The translations under genes and the position numbers were made by a program. A stretch of DNA of 41,752 nucleotides from B4-G1 sp964393895 (GTDB lineage: Bacteria > Chloroflexota > Anaerolineae > B4-G1), in NCBI GenBank assembly GCA_964393895.1, contig CAYMWP010000023.1, forward strand, positions 1-41,752. The letters are read 5' to 3'. The notes beneath the pieces are model-generated. The model was not told the origin of the DNA, ran no database searches, and worked only from the letters and a program-made list of their open reading frames with translations. Positions 16,591 through 25,397 of the stretch are shown one piece after another; position 1 is the stretch's first letter; every line of letters starts with the position of its first letter.

Positions 16591-18357
16591 TTATCCCCCC
16601 ACATCCCGGCGCCATTGCTGCATCTGAGCCTGTCGTCGCTCTGGGTCGCGAGAGACTCGCAAAGGGCGGCCACGTGCATCAATGACCAACCCTAGCAGTC
16701 CGCCGTGGATCTCTCGTTTGCCCCCTTTGCCCGGCCCGCCGAGACCTACGTCGAAGCGACGCAAGGGATGCAGCTCCAAAATCGCCTTTTGGCCGGGCAG
16801 CAAGGGTAATACCTCCAGCTCGCCATAACGCACTTCGGCGCCGAACGAACCGCCGTCTCGATACGTCACTCGTAGCTTGAGGACAGTGTCGCCGCGCCGG
16901 GCACGCCCCTCGACCGGCGTGACTACCGTCGCCAGGTTGGCAAAGCTCCCGTTATCCAACGTCTCCACCGCCGCCAACGGCTTGATCTTGGCCGCGCTCC
17001 CCAGGAGCGGAGCCAATCCGTACTTGTCCAACACCAGCGTGGTGATTCCGGTGGGCTGCAAGCCATCGAGTATGATCAATGTCGCCTGACCGGGATGCGG
17101 GGCGTGCGTCAGTACCCCTCCACTGGCGATGATGGTATCACACAGTGGCAGGAGGTGCGGGTAAGGCTGCGCGGCGTCAGTCTCCCAACCCGGATGAGCC
17201 ATTTCCAACGTCGTGCGGATCGCTTCGCGGGCCACTGCTTGTTCCAGCCATAACTCGCGCTCTACCTGCGGGATGCTCGTTGGGCGCATCTCCTTGTTGA
17301 TCAGCAACCCGCGCGCTTCTCCCTCGCGCATCGGTTCTGGCAGCCAACGGGTGATGTTCTCGGCGCCCCGTTCCCGCAACAATTGGTCTCCACCGAAAGC
17401 GATGCCCAGACCGCTGCGCACGGTCAGGAACAACTTGCCGTCGAAAACCGCGGCCAGCGTCGTGCTGGCAGCGCCCACATCCACGCCCAAAACCCCCTTG
17501 GACGGATCGCCCAGGTGCCAAATGTACTCCACCAGCTTGCCAAACGCGCGGGCAGTGGGAGTCAGCGGCGTCGGACTCCAACTCTCCACAGTTTCGATGC
17601 CGGACAGCGTCTTCATTTTATTCAGGTAAAGAGCGTCCAATTCTTCTCGAGCTTTGAGCGGATTATCCTGCGCTAGGGTAGGGCACACATTGTCGGCGGA
17701 GCGCAACTCGGCGCGTCCCTCCACGATCTTTACCACTCTCTGGCGCAAGCGGGAATTGCCGGCGTAGAGTAAAAAGGGGCGCGATTGGGGATCAATCAAC
17801 GCGCAGGCCAACGCGGCCGTCCTCACCAACTCTAGCACTGGCGCTTCTGCGCCGCCTTCTACGCCACCGGCGATGCAGATCGCGTCGGGCGCTGCCCGGT
17901 GGATCATGCGCACGAGTTCTTCTTCCTTCAAAAAGCCCCGCTCCTCGCCAGAAAGGATCGTGTTGACCAGAGAATAGGTCCCGGCCGCCGCCCGCTCAGC
18001 GGCGGCGACGCTCAGGTCCCGCACCAGGCCGCCCACCACGACCCGCAGCGGAGGGCTGACGCTCGCGGTCGCAGCAAACACGTCCACCCCCTGCCGGCCC
18101 GCCAGTTCGGGACAGATCAGGTTGCCGCTCCCGTCGAACAAGCTCCAACCGGTGACAGCCGTGATCTCTTCGGCAGCGTGAAGGATGCCGGCCGCTACGT
18201 CGGACCAAGGAGCCTCCGCCGTGGTGGGTGCCTCTCCCCGCGCTATGAGGCGGTATTGTCCCCCAACCTGATCGAGCAACACGACCTTTGTCATCGCCGT
18301 GCCGCAATCAGCCAGGAGAATTGAGCCGATCTTTTCCATCTTTTTATCGTCAGACAC
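16591..18357 (-). CDS. glutamate mutase L (MutL/GlmL)-like ASKHA ATPase
   Basis: 588 residues, cytoplasmic. It has the two phosphate motifs of the actin/sugar kinase fold: LLADCGTAMTKVVLLD (residues 14-29) and GVLGVDVGAASTTLAAV (about 288-304), with IIASGGVLTHAP as the adenosine motif. This is the layout of the MutL protein that accompanies adenosylcobalamin glutamate mutase and is thought to reactivate it. No glutamate mutase subunit lies here; the surrounding genes encode membrane proteins, so the function is probably different. It is longer than the clostridial protein. The start is GTG at 18357, overlapping the upstream membrane gene by eight bases; ATG at 18339 is an alternative. Confidence 0.82.
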   Translation of the reverse strand: MSDDKKMEKIGSILLADCGTAMTKVVLLDQVGGQYRLIARGEAPTTAEAPWSDVAAGILHAAEEITAVTGWSLFDGSGNLICPELAGRQGVDVFAATASVSPPLRVVVGGLVRDLSVAAAERAAAGTYSLVNTILSGEERGFLKEEELVRMIHRAAPDAICIAGGVEGGAEAPVLELVRTAALACALIDPQSRPFLLYAGNSRLRQRVVKIVEGRAELRSADNVCPTLAQDNPLKAREELDALYLNKMKTLSGIETVESWSPTPLTPTARAFGKLVEYIWHLGDPSKGVLGVDVGAASTTLAAVFDGKLFLTVRSGLGIAFGGDQLLRERGAENITRWLPEPMREGEARGLLINKEMRPTSIPQVERELWLEQAVAREAIRTTLEMAHPGWETDAAQPYPHLLPLCDTIIASGGVLTHAPHPGQATLIILDGLQPTGITTLVLDKYGLAPLLGSAAKIKPLAAVETLDNGSFANLATVVTPVEGRARRGDTVLKLRVTYRDGGSFGAEVRYGELEVLPLLPGQKAILELHPLRRFDVGLGGPGKGGKREIHGGLLGLVIDARGRPLRVSRDPERRQAQMQQWRRDVGG

Positions 18358-18988
18358 CTAATAGGTTGACCAGGAAATCAATGATATACTGCACGCGGCC
18401 AACGAGGATCGAAAGGGAGGCCGTCAGCGCTCCGGCAAAAACGACGCCGAAAGCAAAGATCAAGAATATGCGTCCTAACCAGGCCAGCAGTCCAACGCCC
18501 CGGCCCCACGCCCCCGTTATACCTCCTTGCTTTGGCACGGCAAAGTTAAAGGCCATCAACGTACAGATCGTGCCCACGACGATCAGCAGGCCGTCAACGA
18601 GGGAATCGCCGCTCAAAGCGCGAGCGGTCGCTGCGACCTGCGGCACGAGGGCGCCCAGCAACGCGCCGCCCAAAGCCACCGCCGCCCCAACCCCGACCAG
18701 ATAGGCCACCGCAAAGTTGCCCACGTATGCCAACCTGGGCGTCCCCTTGAACGCAAGCAACCACAGGCCCATCGCCAAGGGGATCAACAAGAGACGTTCG
18801 TTTGGCAACTTTAGTAGAGTGAGCACGATCTCACGGACCACTACGCCAAAGGAGTAGCCCACCAGCGCGCCGACAAAGATGTGCAGCGCCAGTTTGTAGA
18901 GGGGATTGTCGCCGAAAACCAGATAGCTCAAGATCAATAACGTCAATCCCGCGCCCAGCGGCGCGCCAATGGCCTCGACGATTTCCAT
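18350..18988 (-). CDS. polytopic membrane protein of the MutL-like operon
   Basis: 212 residues with about six transmembrane segments (near 10-25, 33-55, 68-82, 89-115, 132-150, 170-195) and few charged residues between them. I do not recognise a family. ATG at 18988 is preferred to GTG at 18991: GGAGG lies seven bases upstream and it makes a one-base TGATG junction with the preceding zinc-ribbon gene. The tight coupling on both sides suggests a stable membrane complex with its neighbours. Confidence 0.75.
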   Translation of the reverse strand: MEIVEAIGAPLGAGLTLLILSYLVFGDNPLYKLALHIFVGALVGYSFGVVVREIVLTLLKLPNERLLLIPLAMGLWLLAFKGTPRLAYVGNFAVAYLVGVGAAVALGGALLGALVPQVAATARALSGDSLVDGLLIVVGTICTLMAFNFAVPKQGGITGAWGRGVGLLAWLGRIFLIFAFGVVFAGALTASLSILVGRVQYIIDFLVNLLGV

Positions 18989-21109
18989 CACCGTTCCTCC
19001 CTGCGTGGGCGGATGAGAGTATGGACGATGCCACCTGCGAACATCAGAATAACGACGGCCACGTGTCCCGCTGCCAGTGCATTGAACCGTTTTGCGGCCT
19101 GTCCTTCCATTGTGCGGTGGCTCTCATAAGCGGCCGCCCCGCTCAACCCACTGATCGTTCCCCGCAATTGTCCGGCGCTGGCGTCGAAATACGGGCTGGC
19201 GGCGGCCTCCACTGCCGCACTCACGCCAGCCGAGATCAGTGGGGCGGGATCATATCTGGCGTGCGTCTGCTCGACCCACCAGCGCAGCGGGGCAGAGCGG
19301 CTGGCAAGCACGACGATCAGCCTGGGTCGCTCGCCCGTTTGGGCCAGTAATTGAGATACACCCGTGGCGTCGCCCGGCTGATAGTTTGCGCCCGGCTCGT
19401 AGTATTGGAGAGATTCTTCCTCCGGCGTGGGGTTGTCCTGTACCACTTGCCACGTCTCTTCCCACGCCCGCTCTGCCACCGCCAACCCGTCCGGTCGTGT
19501 GCTGGCGATGGAAACGTCCGCTTCCCGGTCAATCAGATGGCGCAGGATTGGTCTTGCCACCCAATCGAGTTCATCCGCCTCCGCCGGCCCATACTCAAAG
19601 GCGACCAGGACCGATTCCCCGGCGCCCACGCCCTCGATGACATTGTACAGCGTTTCCCCCTCACGGCCGAGTTGACCGGGACGTGCCAGGACTGGCGCCT
19701 TGCTGCCCATCAGAGGCTGCCAGGCCAATATAGCCAGCACGGATAAGAGAAGCACAAGCCCAATCGCCAGCCGTTGGAGCCACTCGCCCACGGCGACACC
19801 CGGTTCGCCTGCTCGTGGTTGTGGCGCTTCTGTTGGTTGAGAGATCAAGCGCTGGAGCAATTGCGCCCGGGCCAGACTCGCCTCGCGGGCCTCGGCGGGC
19901 AACGCGCTCTCACGAGTCATGGGCATCTCGATGGCTGCGGCCTGGGGCAAGAGGGCGCGCAGTCCTTCCAATAACCCTTCGGTTTCCACCGGCCCTTCCA
20001 GGGCGACCTCGGCCGCTTCGCTCGGACGCATTGCCTCCAGCCAGGCGGGAATCTCTGCGCGCACCAGACCCGCCTTTTCAGCCGCTTCAATTTCTGGTTC
20101 CAGTGGCAAGGGTTGCTTGAAAACGGGAACCCTCGCGTCGGTGGAAGGCTCTGTCTCGGGTTGTAGTTCGGTCAGCCACCCTGAAGATTCAGGCGCGACA
20201 GGTGTGGTCGTATCCAAGAAGGGGGAGATTGTTTCTTTGGCCTCGGCTTTGACCTCCTCCGCCGCCGGCTCCGCCGGGGCAATGTCCCGCAGCCAATCGG
20301 GAACCTCGGCCGGCGCGGGGGCCGGCTCGACCTCGGCCACCGGCGGCGCGANNNNNNNNNNNNNNNNNNNNNNNNNNNNNNNNNNNNNNNNNNNNNNNNN
20401 NNNNNNNNNNNNNNNNNNNNNNNNNNNNNNNNNNNNNNNNNNNNNNNNNNNCGACCTCGGCCACCGGCGGCGCGACCTCCTCCTCCGGCTCCTCTGGCTC
20501 CGCCGGGGCAATGTCCCGCAGCCAGTCGGGAACCTCGGCCGGCGCGGGGGCCGGCTCCACTTTAGCCGTCGGCGGCGCGACCTCCTCCTCCGGCTCCGCC
20601 GGGGCGATGTCCCGCAGCCAATCGGGGATCTCGACCGGTTCGACGGGTTCAGTTGGCGGGATGGCTTCTTGAGGTTCATCCAAGGCCGAGGCTCGCAGTT
20701 GCGACAGCCAATCGGCCGCGCCTTCCTCCTCAGCCTCAAGGGGTTCGACCGCCGAGGATGGTTCCTCAGCCTGCTCTACTGCCGAGGAGCGGAGCTGCGA
20801 CAGCCAACTTTCTTCCTCGATTTCCGAGGTTGCACCTGCGGCCTGTTGTTCTTCCTTCTCTTCCAGCGGAATAGTGGGCAGAGAAAGTCCTCTGAGTGGC
20901 GGCCGTCTTGGTTCCTCTTGCTCCTGGGAGGAGGCGGTCAGTGGGGTCAGGCGGGCGTTGCATTTGTCGCAGTAGGCGTTGCCGACGGGATTGACAGCGC
21001 CGCACATTGGGCAACGCAATGTAGTATGCGTCGGTAGTGGTTCGCCGCATTCGTTGCAAAAGCGACTTCCCCTTCGGTTTGCCGCGCCGCACTTGGGACA
21101 ATGAATCAT
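18988..21109 (-). CDS. double zinc-ribbon protein with WLxxL repeats, one membrane span and an outer domain (scaffold gap inside)
   Basis: N-terminus: two zinc ribbons, CPKCGAANRRGSRFCNEC (4-21) and CPMCGAVNPVGNAYCDKC (33-50). Then a long acidic, proline-rich, probably disordered region with repeated tryptophan motifs: WLSQLR twice, WLRDIA three times in what is seen, WLTELQ, WLEAMR. Then a membrane segment (WLQRLAIGLVLLLSVLAILAW), a domain of about 230 residues on the far side of the membrane, and a second C-terminal span (HVAVVILMFAGGIVHTLI). A 100-N gap (20352-20451) falls in the WLRDIA repeats, so length and phase across it are unknown; both flanks are in frame with this one gene. Likely a scaffold or tether for the operon's complex; function unknown. 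Confidence 0.8.
20352..20451. other. scaffold gap of 100 N within WLRDIA-coding repeats
   Basis: The 24-base sequence beginning CGACCTCGGCCACCGGCGGC occurs on both sides of the gap. The surrounding unit of about 32-35 codons is repeated nearly exactly, which explains the break in assembly. Confidence 0.9.
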
Positions 21110-21120
21110 GACGCCGTCAC

Positions 21121-21852
21121 TCAGAATTCACTATGGGGCCGGTCGCTGATGACGAGAACTCGCAGCGCAGTGATTACTGTGCCCAATACGACCCCCAACA
21201 GCAGGCCGCGCATCCCGGCCATCCCGGGCACACCTATGATCCATTCTCGAATCTCGGCCAGAAACCCCAGGGTGGCTACGAGGCCAGTAGGAGGCGCCGC
21301 ACCGATCAGCACGACGGCCACGACGAGGATGAAAATCCATCCCAGGACGAGTTCGCCTGGACTGCGCCGGGCGCGCAGCAGCCGGAACGCTGCCAGCGAC
21401 AGGGTGAAAGCCACCAGCGCGGCCAACGACGCGCCTAGCGAGCCAATTACGTGATCGAATATCAGACGGTCGAGCGATTCTTGAATTTGAACGTCGGGCA
21501 GAACGTCCTTTAGAAACCACTGTAGTACCTCTAGTAAGGAGGGAAGCGCGCCTATCAGCACGGCGAACAGTAGCGCCAGGCTGTAGGGCCAGCCCCGCCG
21601 CCGGCGAAGCGCCCGCTCGCCGTGCACGCGCAACAGGTTGACCATCCCCAGGATGAGAGCAAAGGCAGCCACGATCACGGCCCACTCGACCAGAACGTCG
21701 CGCAGTTCGGTCGGACGGTCGCAATAGTCAACCAGCAGGGGAGTGGGAAACAGGTAGCCGACCAGTACCAGCAGGCCCGTAAAGGTCGCAATGAATATGG
21801 GGCCCCATTTTTTGACCAGAATACTGACCAGGGTGCGTGTCTGGGCGATCAT
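21121..21852 (-). CDS. polytopic membrane protein of the MutL-like operon
   Basis: 243 residues, about six to seven transmembrane segments (near 17-38, 50-72, 88-108, 135-160, 168-188, 222-238), with a basic cytoplasmic loop RVHGERALRRRRGWP. Family not recognised. Begins three bases after the DUF6754-like gene and ends 11 bases before the zinc-ribbon gene, so clearly the same transcript. Confidence 0.75.
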   Translation of the reverse strand: MIAQTRTLVSILVKKWGPIFIATFTGLLVLVGYLFPTPLLVDYCDRPTELRDVLVEWAVIVAAFALILGMVNLLRVHGERALRRRRGWPYSLALLFAVLIGALPSLLEVLQWFLKDVLPDVQIQESLDRLIFDHVIGSLGASLAALVAFTLSLAAFRLLRARRSPGELVLGWIFILVVAVVLIGAAPPTGLVATLGFLAEIREWIIGVPGMAGMRGLLLGVVLGTVITALRVLVISDRPHSEF

Positions 21853-21855
21853 TTT

Positions 21856-22605
21856 CTAACCTTGCGTCACCGCGAGCAATAATATGGCTATCACCAGCAT
21901 GACGCGCAAGATGTCTTGGGCCGTCAGGCCGATCAGGTAGCGCCGCTCCCCGGTCATTTGGGCGCCGGCGGCGTACAATTCCTCTCCAACGGCCAAACGA
22001 GCGGTGATGGGATACAGCGCGCCCACGGCAGTGGGAGCAGCGGCAGCGGCCAATTGATGCAGTCCAAGCCGCGCTCCCGCGTCGGCAATCAGGGAGACCT
22101 CGGGGCCAAAGTGACCGACTATCACGTTGGTCATCACGTCTTCGACCGCGATCTCGTGCGCGGCCCCGGCTGCGTACGCCACCGGGGTTGGCGCGACAAA
22201 GCGCACCAGGCTGGGCTGGTACAATTCGGCCAAGTCGCGCCGCTCATAAGCTCGACGCAGAACATCCTGGGCCAGAGGCAGCAACGTGGGATCGCCGACG
22301 GTGACGATGGGCGGAACGTCGTAGGCTACGGCGGCGTCCACCAGCGCCTCCACGACCTGAAGCCCGGCCAGCGACGTGATTGTGTCCTCGCCGCCCAACC
22401 CGCCGCTGCCGAGCGCAATGTGGATGGGTTTCCCATGCTCGGCGGCTCGCTTGACCTCGTTTTGCAGGTCTTGGAAGGCGGGCAACGGGCGTATCGCTGG
22501 GAGCGGCTCTCTGCGCCTGCGGAGTAGCCACTGAGCCGCCAGCACCAGGCCCAGCACCAGGAGGCTGAGAGCCAGGGAAATGGTCGCCCAGGCGTGGGTA
22601 TTCAA
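21856..22605 (-). CDS. DUF6754-like membrane-anchored protein
   Basis: 249 residues. One N-terminal membrane span (ISLALSLLVLGLVLAAQWLL), a soluble alpha/beta region with IHIALGSGGLGGEDTITSLAGLQVVEALVD and PPIVTVGDPTLLPLAQDVLRRAY, and a second hydrophobic segment at the C-terminus (DILRVMLVIAILLLAVTQ). The wording matches what I know as DUF6754; no function is established. The glycine-rich LGSGGLGG loop suggests ligand binding, which is inference. The start is TTG at 22605, overlapping the upstream stop by four bases (TTGA), with AGGAGG ten bases before it. Confidence 0.72.
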   Translation of the reverse strand: MNTHAWATISLALSLLVLGLVLAAQWLLRRRREPLPAIRPLPAFQDLQNEVKRAAEHGKPIHIALGSGGLGGEDTITSLAGLQVVEALVDAAVAYDVPPIVTVGDPTLLPLAQDVLRRAYERRDLAELYQPSLVRFVAPTPVAYAAGAAHEIAVEDVMTNVIVGHFGPEVSLIADAGARLGLHQLAAAAAPTAVGALYPITARLAVGEELYAAGAQMTGERRYLIGLTAQDILRVMLVIAILLLAVTQG

Positions 22606-22868
22606 GTGGTAGCCTCCTCCTCTGCCAGATACATTCTCAATCGCTCCAGTAGACCTGGGTCATCCAGTAGGGCCAGGGCTCGTTCCATTGCCGTTTCGCC
22701 TGTCGTCCTCGTTATGAGCGGCTGGGCCACGATGAACGCCTGGCTGCCCAGGAACCCGAATGGGCGGGCGACCTCGATGAGCGAAAGCGCCGCCGCCGAG
22801 AGGTTCAGTGCTTTAATATATCTGGCCCACGTTTCAACCCGATCCGGCTGATTCGATTCGTTTCTCAT
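22602..22868 (-). CDS. small hypothetical protein heading the MutL-like operon
   Basis: 88 residues from ATG at 22868 (MRNESNQPDRVETWARYIKA). Mostly helical, with a conserved-looking ARPFGFLGSQAFIVAQPLI core and an acidic C-terminus ending AEEEATT. Not recognised. It is coupled to the DUF6754-like gene by a TTGA overlap. A TGGTATACT extended -10-like element sits three bases before the ATG, too close for a normal leader, so the transcription start is uncertain. Confidence 0.6.
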   Translation of the reverse strand: MRNESNQPDRVETWARYIKALNLSAAALSLIEVARPFGFLGSQAFIVAQPLITRTTGETAMERALALLDDPGLLERLRMYLAEEEATT

Positions 22869-22976
22869 CCCAGTATACCAAATGTGTGGAGGATGCGCCA
22901 GTCTGACGGCGGGCAAGAAACCCGTCCCAAGTTAAGCAGAGGATTACCTGTCTCTTCTCAAAAAGTTGGGGGAAAA

Positions 22977-23003
22977 GTAGGGCGGAATGCCATTCCGCCT
23001 TAC
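22977..23003. repeat. 13-bp-arm palindrome (REP-like) in divergent intergenic region
   Basis: GTAGGGCGGAATG, C, CATTCCGCCTTAC: one mismatch between the arms. It lies between the MutL-like operon and the glycosyltransferase operon. Apart from this and the promoter at 23108, the 295-base region holds nothing I recognise. Confidence 0.75.
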
Positions 23004-23107
23004 ATTACCCCGGTTCATTGAGATGATACGATTACCTCGTGTGCAACATATTGAGTATAGCACGATTCTGGGGGAGTGCAAAACGCTGTATGTGGCCTTG
23101 CCGGAGC

Positions 23108-23136
23108 TTGCCCCCTGCGCCGCCATCGGCTATAAT
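23108..23136 (+). promoter_or_regulatory. promoter of the glycosyltransferase pair
   Basis: TTGCCC (23108-23113), 17-base spacer, TATAAT (23131-23136), followed by AGGAGG at 23153 and ATG at 23164. Confidence 0.75.
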
Positions 23137-23163
23137 GCCCCCGACTGTTCACAGGAGGCTACG

Positions 23164-23895
23164 ATGAGGCTTTCGATCATTATGCCGATCTATAACGAGA
23201 TCGGAACCATCGCCGAGATCTTGCGGCGCGTGCGCGCGGTAGAGTTGACGGTGACGGCAGGCTATGGCCCGGAACATGATGCCGTGGTCACGTTTGAGCG
23301 AGAGATCGTTATGGTGGACGACGGCTCTACTGACGGCACGCGGGATTTTCTGCGCCAGCAAGAAAAGGAAGCGGATGTGGTCGTCGTGTTCCACGAACAC
23401 AATCGAGGCAAGGGAGCGGCCGTGCGCACCGGCCTCCGGCACGCCAGCGGCGACGTGATGTTGGTCCAGGATGCCGACCTGGAGTATGATCCCCGCGACT
23501 ACCCGTCGCTCCTGCAGCCTATCCTGGAAAAACGATCTCAGGTGGTCTATGGCTCTCGCTTCCGCGGCGGACCGACCAGGGCGATGTTCTTCTGGCACAT
23601 GATAGGCAATCACTTTCTCACGTTGGTGACGAACGTCCTCTACGACACTATCCTCAGCGACATGGAGACCTGCTACAAGCTCTTTACGCGCGAGGTCGCG
23701 GAGCAACTCGATCTCAAAGCGCCCGGCTGGGGCTTTGATCCCGAAATTACAGCGCAGATCCTCAAGCGCGGCTACCGCATCTACGAAGTGCCCATCTCTT
23801 ACACCGGTCGCGAGTTCGAGGAGGGCAAAAAGATCAGTTGGCGCGATGGCCTGACCGTGCTGTGGACGCTGCTCAAGTATCGCTTCAGCCGATGA
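23164..23895 (+). CDS. GT2 glycosyltransferase, dolichyl/polyprenyl-phosphate mannosyltransferase-like
   Basis: 243 residues, GT-A fold. Seen: LSIIMPIYNEIGTIAEIL at the start, VMVDDGSTDGTRDFL, HNRGKGAAVRTGLRHASGD, and the metal-binding QDADLEYDP. No C-terminal membrane domain. This is the pattern of enzymes that move a sugar from a nucleotide donor to a polyprenyl phosphate at the inner face of the membrane. The next gene, overlapping by four bases, is a GT-C membrane glycosyltransferase that would use such a lipid-linked sugar. ATG at 23164 is set by AGGAGG five bases upstream and the promoter before it; a longer in-frame extension from 22987 would include the promoter. Confidence 0.9.
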   Translation: MRLSIIMPIYNEIGTIAEILRRVRAVELTVTAGYGPEHDAVVTFEREIVMVDDGSTDGTRDFLRQQEKEADVVVVFHEHNRGKGAAVRTGLRHASGDVMLVQDADLEYDPRDYPSLLQPILEKRSQVVYGSRFRGGPTRAMFFWHMIGNHFLTLVTNVLYDTILSDMETCYKLFTREVAEQLDLKAPGWGFDPEITAQILKRGYRIYEVPISYTGREFEEGKKISWRDGLTVLWTLLKYRFSR

Positions 23896-25397
23896 GGGCC
23901 CATCGCTGGGTGTTAGTGGCGCTCCTTTTGCTGGCGTGGGCGCTGCGCCTGCCCCCCATCCTGGACAACCGTTTCCACCCCGACGAGGCGCTATACGGTT
24001 ACTGGGGGCTTTTGATAGGCCGGGGGCTGGATCCGTGGCTGGCGACGGCACCGGTCTACAAGCCGCCGTTACTGCCATACTCGATAGCTGGGGCGCAGGC
24101 GCTCTTTGGCAACTCGGAGTTTGCCGTGCGGATGCCGGGGCTGGCAGCTGGTATTCTGACGGTGGCGCTGGTCGCTGCGTTGGCCCGTTCCCTTTATCGC
24201 GACCGGTGGTTGACGGCGGCGGCGACGGCGGCCGTGGCTCTTTCCCCCTTTGCCATTCTCTTCTCCGCCACCGCTTTCACCGACCCGCTGATGGTGGCGC
24301 TGGGGCTGGGAGCCTGCGTCGCGGCTGCTCGCGGCCGGCCGAGATGGGCCGGGATCTGGGCGGGGCTGGCTTTTGCCACCAAGCAGACCGGCCTGGTCTG
24401 GCTGCCATCGGCAATTCTAATCCAAATCTCAAATTCCACCGAACGTTGGACATCGGACATCATCGGTCGTTGGTCATTATTCATTGGTAATTGCTCGCTC
24501 ATCATTCTACTGATGTTCGCCTGGGACGTGGTACGAGTGGCTCAGGGCGCGGAGAGCTTTTGGCGTATGGGCGTCTCCGGGTATGGAGGATTGCGTCTCA
24601 TCTGGCCGCAAGAATTGTGGACGCGATTGCGCGGATGGGCCGAGCTGGTGCGCTATCTTTTCGCTTCCTCTATCGTCAACGGCGTGTTACTGGCAGGATT
24701 GCCCGTGCTGACCTGGCGCGCCACGATCCTCCAACGTCACGAGCGCGAATCGCTCATAGACCTCTCTCTCGTCTTTTTCTCCCTAGCCTACCTGCTCATC
24801 CATTGGCTCCTGGCCTTTCCCATCTGGGACCGCTACCTGCTGCCGCTGGTGCCCGTGCTGGCCATTCTCCTGGCCCGTTTTCTCAGCCTCACCGCTCGCC
24901 ACTCACCACCAGTTATTCGCTATTCACTATTCGCTGTTCTGCTCATCTCTTTGGCCTTTCCCGCCCGGACCGCCGCTCACAGCCGTTACGCCCTCGGCGG
25001 CGACCACGGCACCTACGACGGTATTGACCAGGTCGCCGCGTTTTTGAGCCGCTTGCCCGAAGGCGCGGTGGTCTACCAGCACTGGCTGGGCTGGCATTAC
25101 GCTTATCATTTGTTCGATGCTCCCGTCTACCTGGCCTACTGGCCGACCCCGGCATGGTTGGCGCGGGACGTGCTGGCCTTTGGTGGGAGAGAACCGCGCT
25201 ACGTGACGTTCCCGTCCTGGGAATCGTCCGCGCGGGTGGAGCGAGCGCTGGCCGGCGTGGGCTATGGGTTGGAGCCCGTCTTGACTACGACTCGCCGTGA
25301 CGGCACGCTCTCGTTCACCGTCTACCATATTCGGCCGCTGGAGGCGCATTTCCAGACCGGGCATAAAGTGCCCGGTCTACGGAGCAGCGCCCGATAA
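23892..25397 (+). CDS. GT-C (PMT/GT39-like) membrane glycosyltransferase
   Basis: 501 residues with about ten transmembrane segments. The first outer loop carries NRFHPDEALYGYWG, the Asp-Glu motif of PMT/ArnT-type enzymes that take sugar from a polyprenyl-phosphate donor. Outer C-terminal domain follows the last span (EGAVVYQHWLGWHYAYHLFD). ATG at 23892 overlaps the stop of the GT2 gene. Two oddities: residues around 175-200 (LIQISNSTERWTSDIIGRW) are coded by degenerate heptamer-like repeats, and the last 14 or so residues (FQTGHKVPGLRSSAR) are coded by a hairpin repeat element. Acceptor unknown. Confidence 0.85.
   Translation: MRAHRWVLVALLLLAWALRLPPILDNRFHPDEALYGYWGLLIGRGLDPWLATAPVYKPPLLPYSIAGAQALFGNSEFAVRMPGLAAGILTVALVAALARSLYRDRWLTAAATAAVALSPFAILFSATAFTDPLMVALGLGACVAAARGRPRWAGIWAGLAFATKQTGLVWLPSAILIQISNSTERWTSDIIGRWSLFIGNCSLIILLMFAWDVVRVAQGAESFWRMGVSGYGGLRLIWPQELWTRLRGWAELVRYLFASSIVNGVLLAGLPVLTWRATILQRHERESLIDLSLVFFSLAYLLIHWLLAFPIWDRYLLPLVPVLAILLARFLSLTARHSPPVIRYSLFAVLLISLAFPARTAAHSRYALGGDHGTYDGIDQVAAFLSRLPEGAVVYQHWLGWHYAYHLFDAPVYLAYWPTPAWLARDVLAFGGREPRYVTFPSWESSARVERALAGVGYGLEPVLTTTRRDGTLSFTVYHIRPLEAHFQTGHKVPGLRSSAR

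Noticed and set aside
22872..22877. TATACT (extended -10) as promoter of the MutL-like operon
   Set aside because: Only three bases from the ATG, so transcription would begin inside the codon; kept only as a remark in the first gene.
22987..23163. N-terminal extension of the GT2 glycosyltransferase
   Set aside because: It would contain the promoter and the ribosome-binding site; the family starts at the residue coded at 23164.
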